64,000 nt of DNA from Mesorhizobium hawassense (GCF_003289945.1 NZ_QMBP01000002.1:575941-639940); one strand, 5' to 3'. Shown: positions 25,592-34,977, numbered from the stretch's first letter. The notes: generated from the letters alone by a model not told the origin. A program made the numbers and translations.

Positions 25592-26497
25592 TCAGCGCTC
25601 CTTCACCTTGTTGAGATACTTCACGTAGAGGTTGGTGATGGCCAGCACCATGATCAGCACGATGTAGGCCAGGGCGCAGGACTTGCCCGTATCCCACTGC
25701 TGGAAAGCCTGCTTGTAGAGCCTGATCGCGATCAGCTCGGCGGTCGGCTGGGTCGTCATCGTGTAGGCGATGTCGAAAGTCTTGAAGGCTTCCATGGTGC
25801 GGAAGATCAGCGCGATCAGAAGGATCGGCGAGACCAGCGGCAAGGTGATGCGGGTGAAGGTGTACCACCATCCGGCACGGTCGATCGCGGCCGCCTCGTA
25901 GAGATGCTGCGGCACCGCCGACAGGCCGGCGAGCGACAAAAGCATGACGAAGGGCGACCACATCCAGATATCGGTGATCGCGACTGCGTAGAGCGCGCTG
26001 TCGGGATTGGAGAGCCAGGCGAAATCGCCAAGGCCGAATACGTAGTTGATCGGGCCCCAGGACGGGCTGTATAGCAGCTGCCAGAACAGGCCGACGACCG
26101 CCGCCGACATCATCATCGGCAACAGCAGGAGCGTGGTGATCAGGCCCTTCATCGGAAAGGAGCGGTTGAGCAGCAGCGCAAGGCCGAAGCCGACGATCAT
26201 CTGTCCAGCCACCGAAACGATGACGTATTTCGCCGTGATGACGAAGTTCGACCAGATGTGGTCGTCGCTGAGCAGCTCGCGATAATTCTGCAAGCCGACG
26301 AACTGCCATGGCTCGCTCCGGTTCGCGGCGAAGTTCGTAAAGGAATAGCCAAGCGAGTAGATCAGCGGAAAAATGTTGAAGACGATCAGGAAAACCAGCG
26401 TCGGGATGATGAACAGGTTGCGGATGGTCAGGTCGGACCAGCCGCGCGCGGCGGCCCTGGACGCGGGATCGAGATTGGTAAGGGCTACCGAAGCCAA
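25592..26497 (-). CDS. Carbohydrate ABC transporter permease, MalF type
   Basis: A 301-residue CUT1 permease with six membrane segments and the EAA loop YEAAAIDRAGWWYTFTRITLPLV. The start is most likely the TTG at 26497, because CAGGAG lies about six bases before it; longer frames would enter the hairpin behind the binding-protein gene. It forms the channel with the MalG-type subunit encoded next. Confidence 0.86.
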   Translation of the reverse strand: MASVALTNLDPASRAAARGWSDLTIRNLFIIPTLVFLIVFNIFPLIYSLGYSFTNFAANRSEPWQFVGLQNYRELLSDDHIWSNFVITAKYVIVSVAGQMIVGFGLALLLNRSFPMKGLITTLLLLPMMMSAAVVGLFWQLLYSPSWGPINYVFGLGDFAWLSNPDSALYAVAITDIWMWSPFVMLLSLAGLSAVPQHLYEAAAIDRAGWWYTFTRITLPLVSPILLIALIFRTMEAFKTFDIAYTMTTQPTAELIAIRLYKQAFQQWDTGKSCALAYIVLIMVLAITNLYVKYLNKVKER

Positions 26498-26516
26498 CTT
26501 TGTCTCCTGAAAACAG

Positions 26517-26550
26517 GAATGCCGGAGGGGAAAACCCTCCTCCGGCATTC
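26517..26550 (-). terminator. Intercistronic hairpin behind the binding-protein gene
   Basis: A perfect 12-bp stem, GAATGCCGGAGG (26517-26528) with CCTCCGGCATTC (26539-26550), and a 10-nt loop lie between the binding-protein stop and the first permease. On the reverse strand it is followed only by CTGTTTTC, so it is more likely a 3' stabiliser or partial attenuator than a full terminator. Confidence 0.75.
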
Positions 26551-26562
26551 TGACTGTGGTGC

Positions 26563-27879
26563 TTACTTGTAGCGATTGTACTTGGTGAACGTCGCCTTCC
26601 AGTCGGCGGCGGTCTTGTCGAGGGCTTCCTGGGCGGTGCCCTTGCCGCCGACCACGAACGGATAGATGTTCTGGTTCAGCTGATCGAGCACTTCGGCGTA
26701 TTCAGGTGTTGCCCAGAAGTCCTTGACCATGAACATCGTGTCGTAGAACGCCTTGTTGTAGGGCGTGGCGTTCTGGAAGGCATCCGACTTCAGCACGGCC
26801 TGGCTGCAGGTGTAGCCGCCGAGTTCGGCCCATTTCTTCTGCGTCTCGTCCTTGATGAACCACTCGAGGAACTTCATCGCCTCGTCCTTGTTCTTCGAAT
26901 ACGAGACGACCGAGATGCCCTGGCCGCCGAGAGCGGCGAAGCGCTTGCCGTCCGGACCGGCCGGATTGGCGAAGAAGCCGGTGGCGTCGGCATAGGGGTT
27001 GGTGGCCTTGTTCACCAGCGGCGGGAAGAAGGCGAAGAAGTTCATGCTCATCGCGGCGAGGCCGCCAGTGATCGCCTGATTGTCTTCCACGAAGAAGGTC
27101 TTGCCCCAGCCGGGAGGCGTGAACTTGTAGAGTTCCTTGTACATGTCAAGGCCGGCTGCGGCTTCCTTGGAATTGGTGATGCCGTCGACCTTGTAGGAGG
27201 CGTAGTCGCCGAGATCGCCGCCATAGCTGAAGATGGCGCTTTCGACGCCCATCGCCATCGCGTCATAGGAATTGTCGGTGTAGATGGCGACGCCGTAGCG
27301 CTTCTGGTCCGGACGGTGGAAGAACTCGGCGATGTCGCGCAGCTGCGCATAGGTCGTCGGCACGGCGAGGTCGTAGCCGTACTTCGCCTTGAAGGCTTCC
27401 TTCTCCTTCGGGTCCTCGAACCAGTCCTTGCGGTAGGACCAGCCGATCGCGTCGCCTTCCAGCGGGATCGCCCAGTACTTTCCGGAACCGCCGGGATATT
27501 CGGCATAGTATTTGATGGTCGCCGGCGCCATCACGTCGCCGAGCTTGTGCTGGTTGAAGAAGTCGGTCAGGTCGACATAGTGGCCCTGCGTCGAACCGGC
27601 GCCGAGCCATTGCGAGTCGCCGACCACCATGTCGTAGGCGTCGCCATGTGCGTTGAATTCGGTGAAAGCCTTGGTCTGGAAGTCAGGCCACGGCGTGGTC
27701 TGAACCGTGACCTTCACGCCGGTCTCGGCCGTGTAGTCGTTGACGAGTTCCTGCAGATAGTTCGCCGGATCCCATTCCGCCCAGAAGATGGTGAGTTCCT
27801 TGTCCTGCGCGCGGACGGATGTCCCGCAGGCAAGCGCCAGCCCGATACCAGCAATCACGCTGGTCACTATCTTGCGCAT
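26563..27879 (-). CDS. ABC transporter substrate-binding protein, family 1 (sugar type)
   Basis: A 438-residue periplasmic binding protein. MRKIVTSVIAGIGLALACG and cleavage near VRAQD form a Sec signal peptide, and the mature part shows the MalE-like fold (family 1). GGAGG six bases before the ATG at 27879 decides the start; longer in-frame readings run through the promoter region. It is the first gene of a six-gene importer operon. The 352-bp gap upstream (27880-28231) holds two GntR-type operators shared with the sugar-acid cluster at 4783-12283, so the likely cargo is the substrate of that pathway. Confidence 0.9.
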   Translation of the reverse strand: MRKIVTSVIAGIGLALACGTSVRAQDKELTIFWAEWDPANYLQELVNDYTAETGVKVTVQTTPWPDFQTKAFTEFNAHGDAYDMVVGDSQWLGAGSTQGHYVDLTDFFNQHKLGDVMAPATIKYYAEYPGGSGKYWAIPLEGDAIGWSYRKDWFEDPKEKEAFKAKYGYDLAVPTTYAQLRDIAEFFHRPDQKRYGVAIYTDNSYDAMAMGVESAIFSYGGDLGDYASYKVDGITNSKEAAAGLDMYKELYKFTPPGWGKTFFVEDNQAITGGLAAMSMNFFAFFPPLVNKATNPYADATGFFANPAGPDGKRFAALGGQGISVVSYSKNKDEAMKFLEWFIKDETQKKWAELGGYTCSQAVLKSDAFQNATPYNKAFYDTMFMVKDFWATPEYAEVLDQLNQNIYPFVVGGKGTAQEALDKTAADWKATFTKYNRYK

Positions 27880-28041
27880 AGTTTTCCTCCCTTGTGCGCA
27901 TTCTACCGTGTCAAGCGAGCCGGCAGCGAAGCCGGCCCTGGTAGTTCCTCCTGTGATGGCACCTCTCCGGTTCCGGGCCTCCTCGCCCTGCCGGAAATGG
28001 ATCGCAGCCTTCACTTTTGATCCGCAATATCGGTCTTGATC

Positions 28042-28052
28042 TGGTATTACCA
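28042..28052. promoter_or_regulatory. FadR/GntR-type operator TGGTATTACCA
   Basis: Identical to the core at 8114-8124, including the preceding C and following A. It lies 163 bp upstream of the ABC binding-protein start. The rest of the 27880-28231 gap contains one more operator and AT-richer promoter-like sequence but no gene. Confidence 0.7.
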
Positions 28053-28217
28053 ATTTCAGCGTGGCGTCAAGCGCTTTCTTGAAGCGTCAGCAGCAGCCAG
28101 ACAAGCCAAACATTGCGATATCTGTCTGTTTTACCTTGTTTTTCCTACTCCTTGATATGTATGGCCCTTGCGATGGCCGGCTCACCACAGTTAACATTCA
28201 AGACTGCTTGCGTAATC

Positions 28218-28228
28218 TGGTCGAACCA
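28218..28228. promoter_or_regulatory. FadR/GntR-type operator TGGTCGAACCA in a 19-bp perfect palindrome
   Basis: AATCTGG-TCGA-ACCAGATT reads the same on both strands except for the centre. The core equals that at 8294-8304. It is 176 bp from the other site and lies at the 3' edge of the TetR gene, upstream of the sugar ABC operon. Confidence 0.72.
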
Positions 28229-28231
28229 GAT

Positions 28232-28927
28232 TCAGGTGATTGCCGCCTTCGACGCCGCCGCCATTCCTGCCGATTCAACCCCCGATTCCGCCATCGCGGC
28301 GCGAACCAGCGCGCCCGCCGCCCATTGCGCCACCGACATCATCTCGGCGCTGTCCAGCCCCCAGATATCCTTCAGCACCGTCACCACCTCGACGCCGAAC
28401 ATCAGCGACAGCGCCTGGGCCAGACGTCTGAACTGGCGCGGCTTCAAGCGGCACTTGAGCGGCGCGATCGCATCTTTCAGCAAGTCGACGCGATGGCCGC
28501 GGGTGAAGGCTGGTTCGGATCCGAGCGTGCCCGCCTGGCGCCGCGCCCATTGATCGAGCGACAGCTTCAGCGCCGCCTTGAACGTCGCCTCGAAGGCCTC
28601 GATGCGCGGCATCGCTGTGGCAAACAGATCCGCGACGCGCCGCTCGGCATCGTTCGACGCGGATTTCCAGGTGAGGATAGGGCCAAGCCCCTCATCGACC
28701 ACGGCCTGCACCAGCGCCGCCTGGCTCGGGAAATACCGGTAGGCGGTGGCGCGCGAAACTTCCGCCGCCTCCGCGACCTCGCTGACCGAAGGCGTCATGC
28801 CGGACTGCATCAGCCGCGTCGCCGTTTCCAGCATCAGCCGCCTGGTGCGGGCGCGCGCGCCCTTCTCGACGGCCGGCGCCCGGGCGGCTTCGTCATTGAG
28901 GGCGGCTTGTTGACGTGAGACATCCAT
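28232..28927 (-). CDS. TetR/AcrR family transcriptional regulator
   Basis: A 231-residue repressor with an N-terminal helix-turn-helix (SVSEVAEAAEVSRATAYRYFPS) and a helical effector domain. The ATG at 28927 (MDVSRQQ) gives a normal length; longer frames would run into the repeats at 28977-29080. It is divergent from the UPF0261 operon starting at 29095 and probably regulates it, although the repeats occupy most of the intergenic space and I see no clear palindromic operator. Confidence 0.87.
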   Translation of the reverse strand: MDVSRQQAALNDEAARAPAVEKGARARTRRLMLETATRLMQSGMTPSVSEVAEAAEVSRATAYRYFPSQAALVQAVVDEGLGPILTWKSASNDAERRVADLFATAMPRIEAFEATFKAALKLSLDQWARRQAGTLGSEPAFTRGHRVDLLKDAIAPLKCRLKPRQFRRLAQALSLMFGVEVVTVLKDIWGLDSAEMMSVAQWAAGALVRAAMAESGVESAGMAAASKAAIT

Positions 28928-28976
28928 ATCAATACGATACGCGCGTCTCAAAAATTTGCAATGGCGCAATGACGGA

Positions 28977-29080
28977 GTCCCCACCAGCGACGAGGCTTCG
29001 CCGAGGAGCTCAAGGGTGGGGCAAGAAATAGGGTCCCCACCAGCGGCGAGGCTTTTGCCGAGGAGCTTGAGGGTGGGCAA
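28977..29080. repeat. Tandem pair of 48-bp palindromic repeats
   Basis: Two copies (28977-29024 and 29033-29080) start with GTCCCCACCAGCG and end with GGGTGGG(G)CAA, about 85 percent identical by eye. Each can fold: CCCACC pairs with GGGTGG, and GGC-TTC-GCC forms an inner hairpin. They lie between the divergent TetR and UPF0261 genes. Confidence 0.75.
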
Positions 29081-29094
29081 TAAGGCAAGCGGCA

Positions 29095-30324
29095 ATGCCG
29101 GACACGCCGGATGACGGGGAACCACGGATGGGACGCATCTATGTGGTCGGCACCGCCGACACCAAAGGTGAGGAACTCGCTTTCCTGGCCGATGCCGTCG
29201 CGAGGGCCGGCGGCGCGGTCGCTCGTGTCGATATCGGCATGCGCGGCGCGACCGTCCCCGTGGATATCGCCGCGAGCGAGGTTGCCGCGCATCATCCCAA
29301 GGGAGCCAGCGCGGTTCTCGGCATCGATGATCGCGGTGCCGCCGTTGCCGGCATGGGCGCCGCCTTCGCCAATTTCATCCGGTCGCGCGACGACGTCGCC
29401 GGCGTGATCGGAATCGGCGGCGGCGGCGGCACTTCGATCATCACCGCCGGCATGCGCGCCCTGCCGCTCGGCCTGCCGAAGCTCATGATCTCGACGCTCG
29501 CCTCCGGCGATACCGCGCCTTACGTCGATGTCTCCGACATCATCATGATGCCGTCGGTCACCGACATGGCGGGGCTCAACCGGCTCTCGCGTGTCGTGCT
29601 GCACAACGCCGCCCAGGCGATCGCCGGCATGGCGGCAAAGCCGGCCCCGGCCACCGCCGGCAAACCGGCGCTTGGACTGACCATGTTCGGCGTCACCACG
29701 CCCTGCGTGACCGCGATCGTCGAGCGCCTGCGCGCCGACTATGACTGCATGGTCTTCCATGCTACCGGCACCGGCGGCCGTTCGATGGAAAAGCTCGCCG
29801 ATTCAGGCCTGCTCGCCGGCGTCCTCGACATCACCACGACCGAGGTCTGCGATTTGCTGTTCGGCGGCGTGCTTCCGGCGACAGAGGATCGCTTCGGCGC
29901 CATCGCCCGCACGAAGCTTCCCTATGTCGGCTCGGTCGGCGCGCTCGACATGGTCAACTTCTGGGCACCCCCCACGATCCCCGAGCGCTACCGCGGGCGG
30001 CTGTTCTATGAACACAATCCCAATGTGACGTTGATGCGCACCACGGCCGAGGAATGCCGCCGGATCGGCGAATGGATCGGCGGCCGCCTCGCCCGTTGCG
30101 ATGGCCCGGTCCGTTTCCTGATCCCGGAAAAGGGCGTGTCGGCGCTGGATATCGAAGGCGGCGCCTTTTTCGACGCTGAGGCCGATCAAGCGCTGTTCGA
30201 CGCTATCGAGCGCACGATCAAGCCGACCCGGAACCGCACCGTGACGCGCCTGCCGCTGCACATCAACGATCCCGCATTCGCCACGGCCGCCGCCGAGGCT
30301 TTCCTCGACATCGCCAACACGTGA
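29095..30324 (+). CDS. UPF0261 / Tm-1-like ATP-binding family protein
   Basis: A 409-residue protein of the UPF0261 family, homologous to the N-terminal domain of the tomato virus-resistance protein Tm-1. [10 protein letters not shown] near 19-28 and the glycine-rich GIGGGGGTS at 106-114 are the family hallmarks. No biochemical role has been shown for the bacterial proteins that I know of. The ATG at 29128 (MGRIYVVG) is an alternative start that would match the common family N-terminus. The next gene encodes the partner domain found at the C-terminus of Tm-1, and a cupin follows, so the three form an operon. Confidence 0.85.
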   Translation: MPDTPDDGEPRMGRIYVVGTADTKGEELAFLADAVARAGGAVARVDIGMRGATVPVDIAASEVAAHHPKGASAVLGIDDRGAAVAGMGAAFANFIRSRDDVAGVIGIGGGGGTSIITAGMRALPLGLPKLMISTLASGDTAPYVDVSDIIMMPSVTDMAGLNRLSRVVLHNAAQAIAGMAAKPAPATAGKPALGLTMFGVTTPCVTAIVERLRADYDCMVFHATGTGGRSMEKLADSGLLAGVLDITTTEVCDLLFGGVLPATEDRFGAIARTKLPYVGSVGALDMVNFWAPPTIPERYRGRLFYEHNPNVTLMRTTAEECRRIGEWIGGRLARCDGPVRFLIPEKGVSALDIEGGAFFDAEADQALFDAIERTIKPTRNRTVTRLPLHINDPAFATAAAEAFLDIANT

Positions 30325-30335
30325 GACCGACAAGC

Positions 30336-31175
30336 ATGGCCGCCATTCCGCGCAAAAAGATCCTTGAAAAATTCCGCAAGATGATCGCCGACGGCGTGCC
30401 GATCGTCGGCGGCGGCGCCGGCACCGGCCTGTCGGCCAAGGCCGAGGAAGCCGGCGGCATCGACCTGATCATCATCTACAATTCCGGCCGCTACCGCATG
30501 GCTGGACGCGGTTCGGCCGCCGGCCTGCTCGCCTATGGCAACGCCAACGAGATCGTCAAGGAGATGGCCTATGAGGTGCTGCCGGTGGTGAAAAAGACGC
30601 CGGTGCTGGCCGGCGTCAACGGCACCGACCCCTTCGTCATCATGCCGCTGCTTCTCGCCGAGCTGAAGACGATGGGCTTTTCCGGCGTGCAGAACTTTCC
30701 GACCGTCGGCCTGTTCGACGGCACCATGCGCCAGAGTTTCGAGGAGACCGGCATGGGCTTCGGTCTCGAGGTCGACATGATCGCCGAGGCGCACAGGCTC
30801 GACCTGTTGACGACCCCCTATGTCTTCAATCCGGACGAAGCGCGCGCCATGACCAAGGCCGGCGCCGACATCGTCGTCGCCCATATGGGCGTCACCACGG
30901 GCGGCTCGATCGGCGCCACGTCGGCGAAAACTCTCGACGCCTGCGTCAAGGAGATCGACGCCATTGCCGATGCCGCGCGCTCGGTGCGCAAAGATATCAT
31001 CCTGCTTTGCCATGGTGGGCCGATCTCGATGCCGGACGACGCGCGCTACATCCTGGAGCGCTGCAAGGACCTGCACGGCTTTTATGGCGCAAGCTCGATG
31101 GAACGGCTGCCGGCCGAAGCGGCAATCGCTAGGCAGACGGCGGATTTCAAGGCGATGACGAAAAGGAAGGGATGA
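30336..31175 (+). CDS. Phosphoenolpyruvate hydrolase family protein (TIM barrel)
   Basis: A 279-residue TIM-barrel protein of the PEP_hydrolase (PF09370-type) family, the counterpart of the C-terminal domain of tomato Tm-1. Conserved segments are [14 protein letters not shown] near the start, [24 protein letters not shown] and CHGGPIS. The family name comes from a single characterised member and the substrate here is unknown. The ATG at 30336 follows the previous stop by 11 bases; a GTG at 30321 is less likely because it overlaps that stop. It is followed 4 bp later by a cupin gene. Confidence 0.86.
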   Translation: MAAIPRKKILEKFRKMIADGVPIVGGGAGTGLSAKAEEAGGIDLIIIYNSGRYRMAGRGSAAGLLAYGNANEIVKEMAYEVLPVVKKTPVLAGVNGTDPFVIMPLLLAELKTMGFSGVQNFPTVGLFDGTMRQSFEETGMGFGLEVDMIAEAHRLDLLTTPYVFNPDEARAMTKAGADIVVAHMGVTTGGSIGATSAKTLDACVKEIDAIADAARSVRKDIILLCHGGPISMPDDARYILERCKDLHGFYGASSMERLPAEAAIARQTADFKAMTKRKG

Positions 31176-31179
31176 AGCT

Positions 31180-31596
31180 ATGGCCGACAAGAGCAAGGTG
31201 TTCGTCTATCCGAAGGACGTCAGCGCCTTCGGCTTCGACTGGGGCAGGCTGGCCCTTACCGTTGCCCCGGAAGTGAACGGCGCCGAACGCTTTTCCGGCG
31301 GCGTCGTCGACCTGCCGCCGGGCAAGGGTCACACTCGCCACAATCACCCCGGCGCCGAGGAGATCATCTTCGTCATCTCCGGCAATGGCGAGCAAATGGT
31401 CGAGGACGAGAAGGGCAATCCGGTGGTGGCCAAGGTCGGTCCCGGCTGCACCATCTACGTGCCGGAAAGTCGCTTCCACTCGACGCTCAACACCGGCGAC
31501 CAGCCGATGCAGTTATTCGTCGTCTATTCGCCGGCAGGACCCGAGCTTGCACTCCGGGAGCTACCGGATTTCAGGCTGCTGCCGGCTGGCAAGTAA
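31180..31596 (+). CDS. Cupin domain protein
   Basis: A 138-residue single-domain cupin. The two motifs are visible: GHTRHNHPGAEEIIFVISGNGE (metal ligands His, His, Glu) and PESRFHSTLNTGDQP with the second histidine. Such proteins can be isomerases, dioxygenases or sugar-binding proteins. It starts four bases after the PEP-hydrolase-like gene, so it is part of the UPF0261 operon and probably acts on the same unknown metabolite. Confidence 0.82.
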   Translation: MADKSKVFVYPKDVSAFGFDWGRLALTVAPEVNGAERFSGGVVDLPPGKGHTRHNHPGAEEIIFVISGNGEQMVEDEKGNPVVAKVGPGCTIYVPESRFHSTLNTGDQPMQLFVVYSPAGPELALRELPDFRLLPAGK

Positions 31597-31611
31597 TCTT
31601 CAGCGTTGCAG

Positions 31612-31759
31612 CCCCCTCATCCGGCCGCTTCGCGGCCACCTTCTCCCCGAAGGGAGAAGAGACTGGGCGCCAGCGCTGGCACCCACCTCTCCCCCCGGGG
31701 AGAGGTCGGATTGCCCCGAATTGCCCTTCGCAATTTGGTTGGCAATCCGGGTGAGGGGG
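31612..31759. repeat. 148-bp palindromic intergenic repeat
   Basis: The ends CCCCCTCATCCGG and CCGGGTGAGGGGG are inverted with one mismatch. Inside lie smaller hairpins (GGCCGCTTCGCGGCC, TTCTCCCCGAAGGGAGAAG). It sits between the convergent cupin and peptidase genes, a usual place for such Rhizobiales repeats, and may end transcription from both sides. Confidence 0.75.
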
Positions 31760-31772
31760 AGCGCCGTTGAGG

Positions 31773-32966
31773 CTAAGCTGCTACCCCACCCCGGTTCCAG
31801 CCTCTGCCCCGATCGCCAAACATCACATAGCCGGCGTCGGTCACCGCGACCGTGTCCTCCAGCTTGATGAAGCCGCGCGTCGGGTGGAGCATGGTCGTCT
31901 CGACCGACAGCACCATGTTCTTTTCCAGCGGCTTTGCCGCATAGGTGCCCTCATAGGCGACCGGATGGTTCGTCATCAGGAACGGCGCCTCATGCGTGAT
32001 CAGCCCCATGCCGTGGGCGAAGAAATCCGTATAGGGCGCCACCTTGGAGGCCTTCAGCACACCCTCCGCATGCGAAATCATGTCGCCGCCCAGCGCACCG
32101 GCCTGGACCTTGGAAAAGGCCGCCTGCTGCACGGTCTCGACTTCGGCCAGCAGATCTTCCAGTTCGGCATCCGGCTCGCCGAGCACGCCCATGCGGCAGA
32201 GATCGCCGATATAGCCGTGATAATTGCCGCCGGAATCGATCGACAGCACCTCGCCCTTCTTCCACGCCTGGCCTGACGAAGCGCGGTTGTGGCTGGAGCC
32301 CAGCGTCAGCAGGCAATATTCGAAATGCGCGCCGCGATTGGTCTCCTCGCGCCTGAGCTGCTCGATGATATCGGCCTTGGTCGTGCCCTCGCGCGCCCAT
32401 TGAATGGTCGCCAGCATGGAATCGGTGATCAATTCGGAAGCGATGCGCAGCTGTTCCAGTTCGGCCTCGGACTTGATGGCGCGCATGGTCTCCAGCATGC
32501 CGGTGGCGTCGATCAGCTTCGCATCCGGCAGCGCCTTGCGGATCAACGTATAGGCGTCCGACGGCAGGAAGCCGGGTTCGATGCCGATGCGGGCGGCCGA
32601 CTTGCCGATCTTGCGCAAATGCTCCACCGCAAGATTGGCGGCGTCGAGCGTGCCCCAGCAGGCGGCGTGCAAGGTCGGAGTCCAGAACGGATGGTTCTGG
32701 TGCTCGCCGCCTTCCATCTTGTTGCCGATATAGGCGGCGTGTTCCGGCCCGCCCTTTTCATAAAGAACGATCGGCAGATAGCGGCTGTGGCCGATCGCGT
32801 CCATGGCGGCAAAGAAGATGAACTTGTAGCCGCCGAGCAGATATTGCGTGTTGTGCTTGGAGGTGGCGAAGAGCACGTCGATGCCGGCTTCTTCCATCAG
32901 CCGGTCCACCCGCGCCTGGTCGAACGGAACGCTGCTGACTTCGGTTTTGCCCGGAGCGATGTTCAT
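31773..32966 (-). CDS. M24 family metallopeptidase (Xaa-Pro aminopeptidase-like)
   Basis: A 397-residue cytoplasmic peptidase of the pita-bread fold. The five metal ligands are all present: Asp244 and Asp255 (DSGGNYHGYIGD), His318 (AHGMGLITHE), Glu356 (LSVETT) and Glu370 (IKLED). The N-terminal domain (about 1-160) is the creatinase/prolidase type. The ATG at 32966 follows a GGGAGAGG RBS. It is divergent from a dipeptide-type ABC importer with one GntR-type operator in the shared region, so it may hydrolyse the imported peptide or amide. Confidence 0.88.
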   Translation of the reverse strand: MNIAPGKTEVSSVPFDQARVDRLMEEAGIDVLFATSKHNTQYLLGGYKFIFFAAMDAIGHSRYLPIVLYEKGGPEHAAYIGNKMEGGEHQNHPFWTPTLHAACWGTLDAANLAVEHLRKIGKSAARIGIEPGFLPSDAYTLIRKALPDAKLIDATGMLETMRAIKSEAELEQLRIASELITDSMLATIQWAREGTTKADIIEQLRREETNRGAHFEYCLLTLGSSHNRASSGQAWKKGEVLSIDSGGNYHGYIGDLCRMGVLGEPDAELEDLLAEVETVQQAAFSKVQAGALGGDMISHAEGVLKASKVAPYTDFFAHGMGLITHEAPFLMTNHPVAYEGTYAAKPLEKNMVLSVETTMLHPTRGFIKLEDTVAVTDAGYVMFGDRGRGWNRGGVAA

Positions 32967-32974
32967 CTGCCTCT

Positions 32975-33011
32975 CCCTATCTTCATCGGCCGCCCCTATC
33001 TTCATCGGCCG
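32975..33011. repeat. Tandem 18-bp repeat in the peptidase leader
   Basis: CCCTATCTTCATCGGCCG occurs at 32975-32992 and again at 32994-33011, exactly, with one base between. It lies just upstream of the M24 peptidase start and overlaps its RBS region. It looks like a recent slippage or duplication product. Confidence 0.7.
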
Positions 33012-33137
33012 CAAGAGCGCCGAAAGTCATGATTGATGGCTGTCACTCAAATCTGCATCATTTTGGCCACTCTGGTCCAGCCAGAACCGATCACTTTCGC
33101 GCTGAGCGCGCTTTCATGAACCAACTTAGCTACAATC

Positions 33138-33148
33138 TGGTCTTACCA
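33138..33148. promoter_or_regulatory. FadR/GntR-type operator TGGTCTTACCA
   Basis: Embedded in AATCTGGTCTTACCAGAT, with arms identical to those of the site at 28218-28228. It lies in the 343-bp gap 32967-33309 between the divergent peptidase and peptide importer genes, 172 bp before the binding-protein ATG. A degenerate half-copy (TCTGGTCCAGCCAGA) lies at 33071-33085. Confidence 0.65.
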
Positions 33149-33309
33149 GATAATGAGATGGCGCCTGTTTCAGCTAGCTGATCCAGCGGACGGAAATTTC
33201 AAAGCCAAGCCATGATGCGCCAAATCCGTCTCTGGCGAAACCGTTGCCAAGGGCCATAATTACACGCGATTGCCGCGCCTGCCACGGCGCGAAGAGGGGA
33301 GTTTTAGCA

Positions 33310-34920
33310 ATGTCCGAATTGACGATTTCACGCCGCGGCCTGCTGGCCGGCTCGGCGCTGCTGCTGGCCTCGACCGCGCTGCCGACCATCGGCTTTGCGC
33401 AGACGCCGAAGAAGGGCGGCCGGCTGATCGTCGCCGCAGACTCCGAGCCGCGCAACCTCAACCCGGCGATCGTCGCCTCCAACGGCGTGTTCTTCATCTC
33501 AAGCAAGGTCGTCGAGACGCTGGCCGAAGCCTCCTTCGACGGCAAGGACGGGCTCGAGCCGCGCCTCGCGCTCTCCTGGGAAGGCGCCGCCGACGGATTG
33601 TCGGTGACCTTCAAATTGCGCGACGGCGTCAAATGGCATGACGGCAAGCCCTTCACTTCGGCCGACGTCGCCTTCTCGGCGCTGCAGGTCTGGAAGCCGC
33701 TGCAAAATCTCGGCCGCACCGTGTTCAACGACCTGACCGCCGTCGACACGCCGAACGAGCTGACCGCCATCTTCAAATTCGCTAAGCCGACGCCATTTCA
33801 GCTGATCCGCAACGCGTTGCCGGCGCTGTCGAGCGTCGTGCCGAAGCACGTCTATGAGGTTGGCAAGATCGAGGAAAACCCGGCCAACAACGCCCCGGTC
33901 GGCACTGGCCCGTTCAAATTCGCCGAGTACAAGGCCGGCCAATATTACCGATTGACGAAGAACGACGCCTATTGGGGCAAGGACGAGCCTTATCTCGACG
34001 AGATCATCTACCAGGTGCTGCCGGACCGTACCTCGGCCGCAGCGGCACTCGAGGCCGAAGAGATCCAGCTCGCCGCCTTCTCCGCCGTGCCGCTCGCCGA
34101 CCTCGAGCGGATTTCCAAAGTGCCCGGCCTGAAGGTCATCACCAAGGGCTATGAGGGGCTGACTTACCAGCTCGTCGTCGAGATCAACCACCGCCGCAAG
34201 GAGCTCGCCGACCTGAAAGTGCGCCAGGCTATCGCGCATGCCATCGACAAGGATTTCGTCGTCAAGACGATCTTCCTCGGCTATGCCGCCACCGCCACCG
34301 GCCCGGTGCCGAAGAACGATCCGCAATTCTACACCGCCGACGTACCGACCTATCCCTTCGACGTCGCCAAGGCCAACGCGCTGCTCGACGAAGCCGGCTA
34401 CAAGCGCGCCGACGACGGCAAGCGCTTTGCGCTGAAGCTTTTGCCGGCGCCCTATTTCAACGAGACGAAGCAGTTCGGCGACTATCTGCGCCAGGCGCTG
34501 GCCGCCATCGGCATCGACGCCGAGATCGTCAACAACGACTCGGCCGCGCACATCAAGGCCGTCTACACCGACCATGCCTTCGACCTCGCCGTCGGCCCGC
34601 CGGTGTTCCGCGGCGACCCGGCGATCTCGACCACCATCCTGGTGCAGAGCGGCATCCCGGACGGCGTGCCCTTCTCCAACCAGGGCGGCTACAGGAACGC
34701 CGACCTCGACGCGCTGATCGCCAAGGCCTCGGAGACGCTCGACACAGCCGCCCGCACGGAGCTTTACAAGGAGTTCCAGAAGAAGGTCGCGGCCGACCTG
34801 CCGCTGATCAACGTCGCCGAATGGAGCTTCATTTCCGTCGCGCGCGATACGGTCGGCAACATCGCCGACAACCCGCGCTGGGCAGTGTCGAACTGGGCGG
34901 ACACCTATTTGGCGGGTTGA
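33310..34920 (+). CDS. Dipeptide/oligopeptide ABC transporter substrate-binding protein
   Basis: A 536-residue family 5 (DppA/OppA-like) periplasmic protein. A twin-arginine-type signal (SRRGLLAGSALLL) leads to cleavage near GFAQT. The family signature region DGVKWHDGKPFTSADVAF is clear. GGGGAG precedes the ATG at 33310. It is the first gene of an operon with two permeases and two ATPases; family 5 proteins carry peptides but also opines, nickel or sugars, so the cargo is open. Confidence 0.9.
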   Translation: MSELTISRRGLLAGSALLLASTALPTIGFAQTPKKGGRLIVAADSEPRNLNPAIVASNGVFFISSKVVETLAEASFDGKDGLEPRLALSWEGAADGLSVTFKLRDGVKWHDGKPFTSADVAFSALQVWKPLQNLGRTVFNDLTAVDTPNELTAIFKFAKPTPFQLIRNALPALSSVVPKHVYEVGKIEENPANNAPVGTGPFKFAEYKAGQYYRLTKNDAYWGKDEPYLDEIIYQVLPDRTSAAAALEAEEIQLAAFSAVPLADLERISKVPGLKVITKGYEGLTYQLVVEINHRRKELADLKVRQAIAHAIDKDFVVKTIFLGYAATATGPVPKNDPQFYTADVPTYPFDVAKANALLDEAGYKRADDGKRFALKLLPAPYFNETKQFGDYLRQALAAIGIDAEIVNNDSAAHIKAVYTDHAFDLAVGPPVFRGDPAISTTILVQSGIPDGVPFSNQGGYRNADLDALIAKASETLDTAARTELYKEFQKKVAADLPLINVAEWSFISVARDTVGNIADNPRWAVSNWADTYLAG

Positions 34921-34977
34921 TGCCGCACTTGCGGATCAACAGTCGGGGTGCTCAGCTTCCAGAATGAGAGTTCCTTC

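Noticed and set aside
31612..31759. Repeat as a small CRISPR or an insertion sequence
   Set aside because: There is a single unit without spacers, no cas genes and no transposase; the structure is a nested palindrome.
33071..33085. TCTGGTCCAGCCAGA as a further GntR operator
   Set aside because: The right arm is degenerate (GCCA in place of ACCA), so it is only a possible weak auxiliary site.
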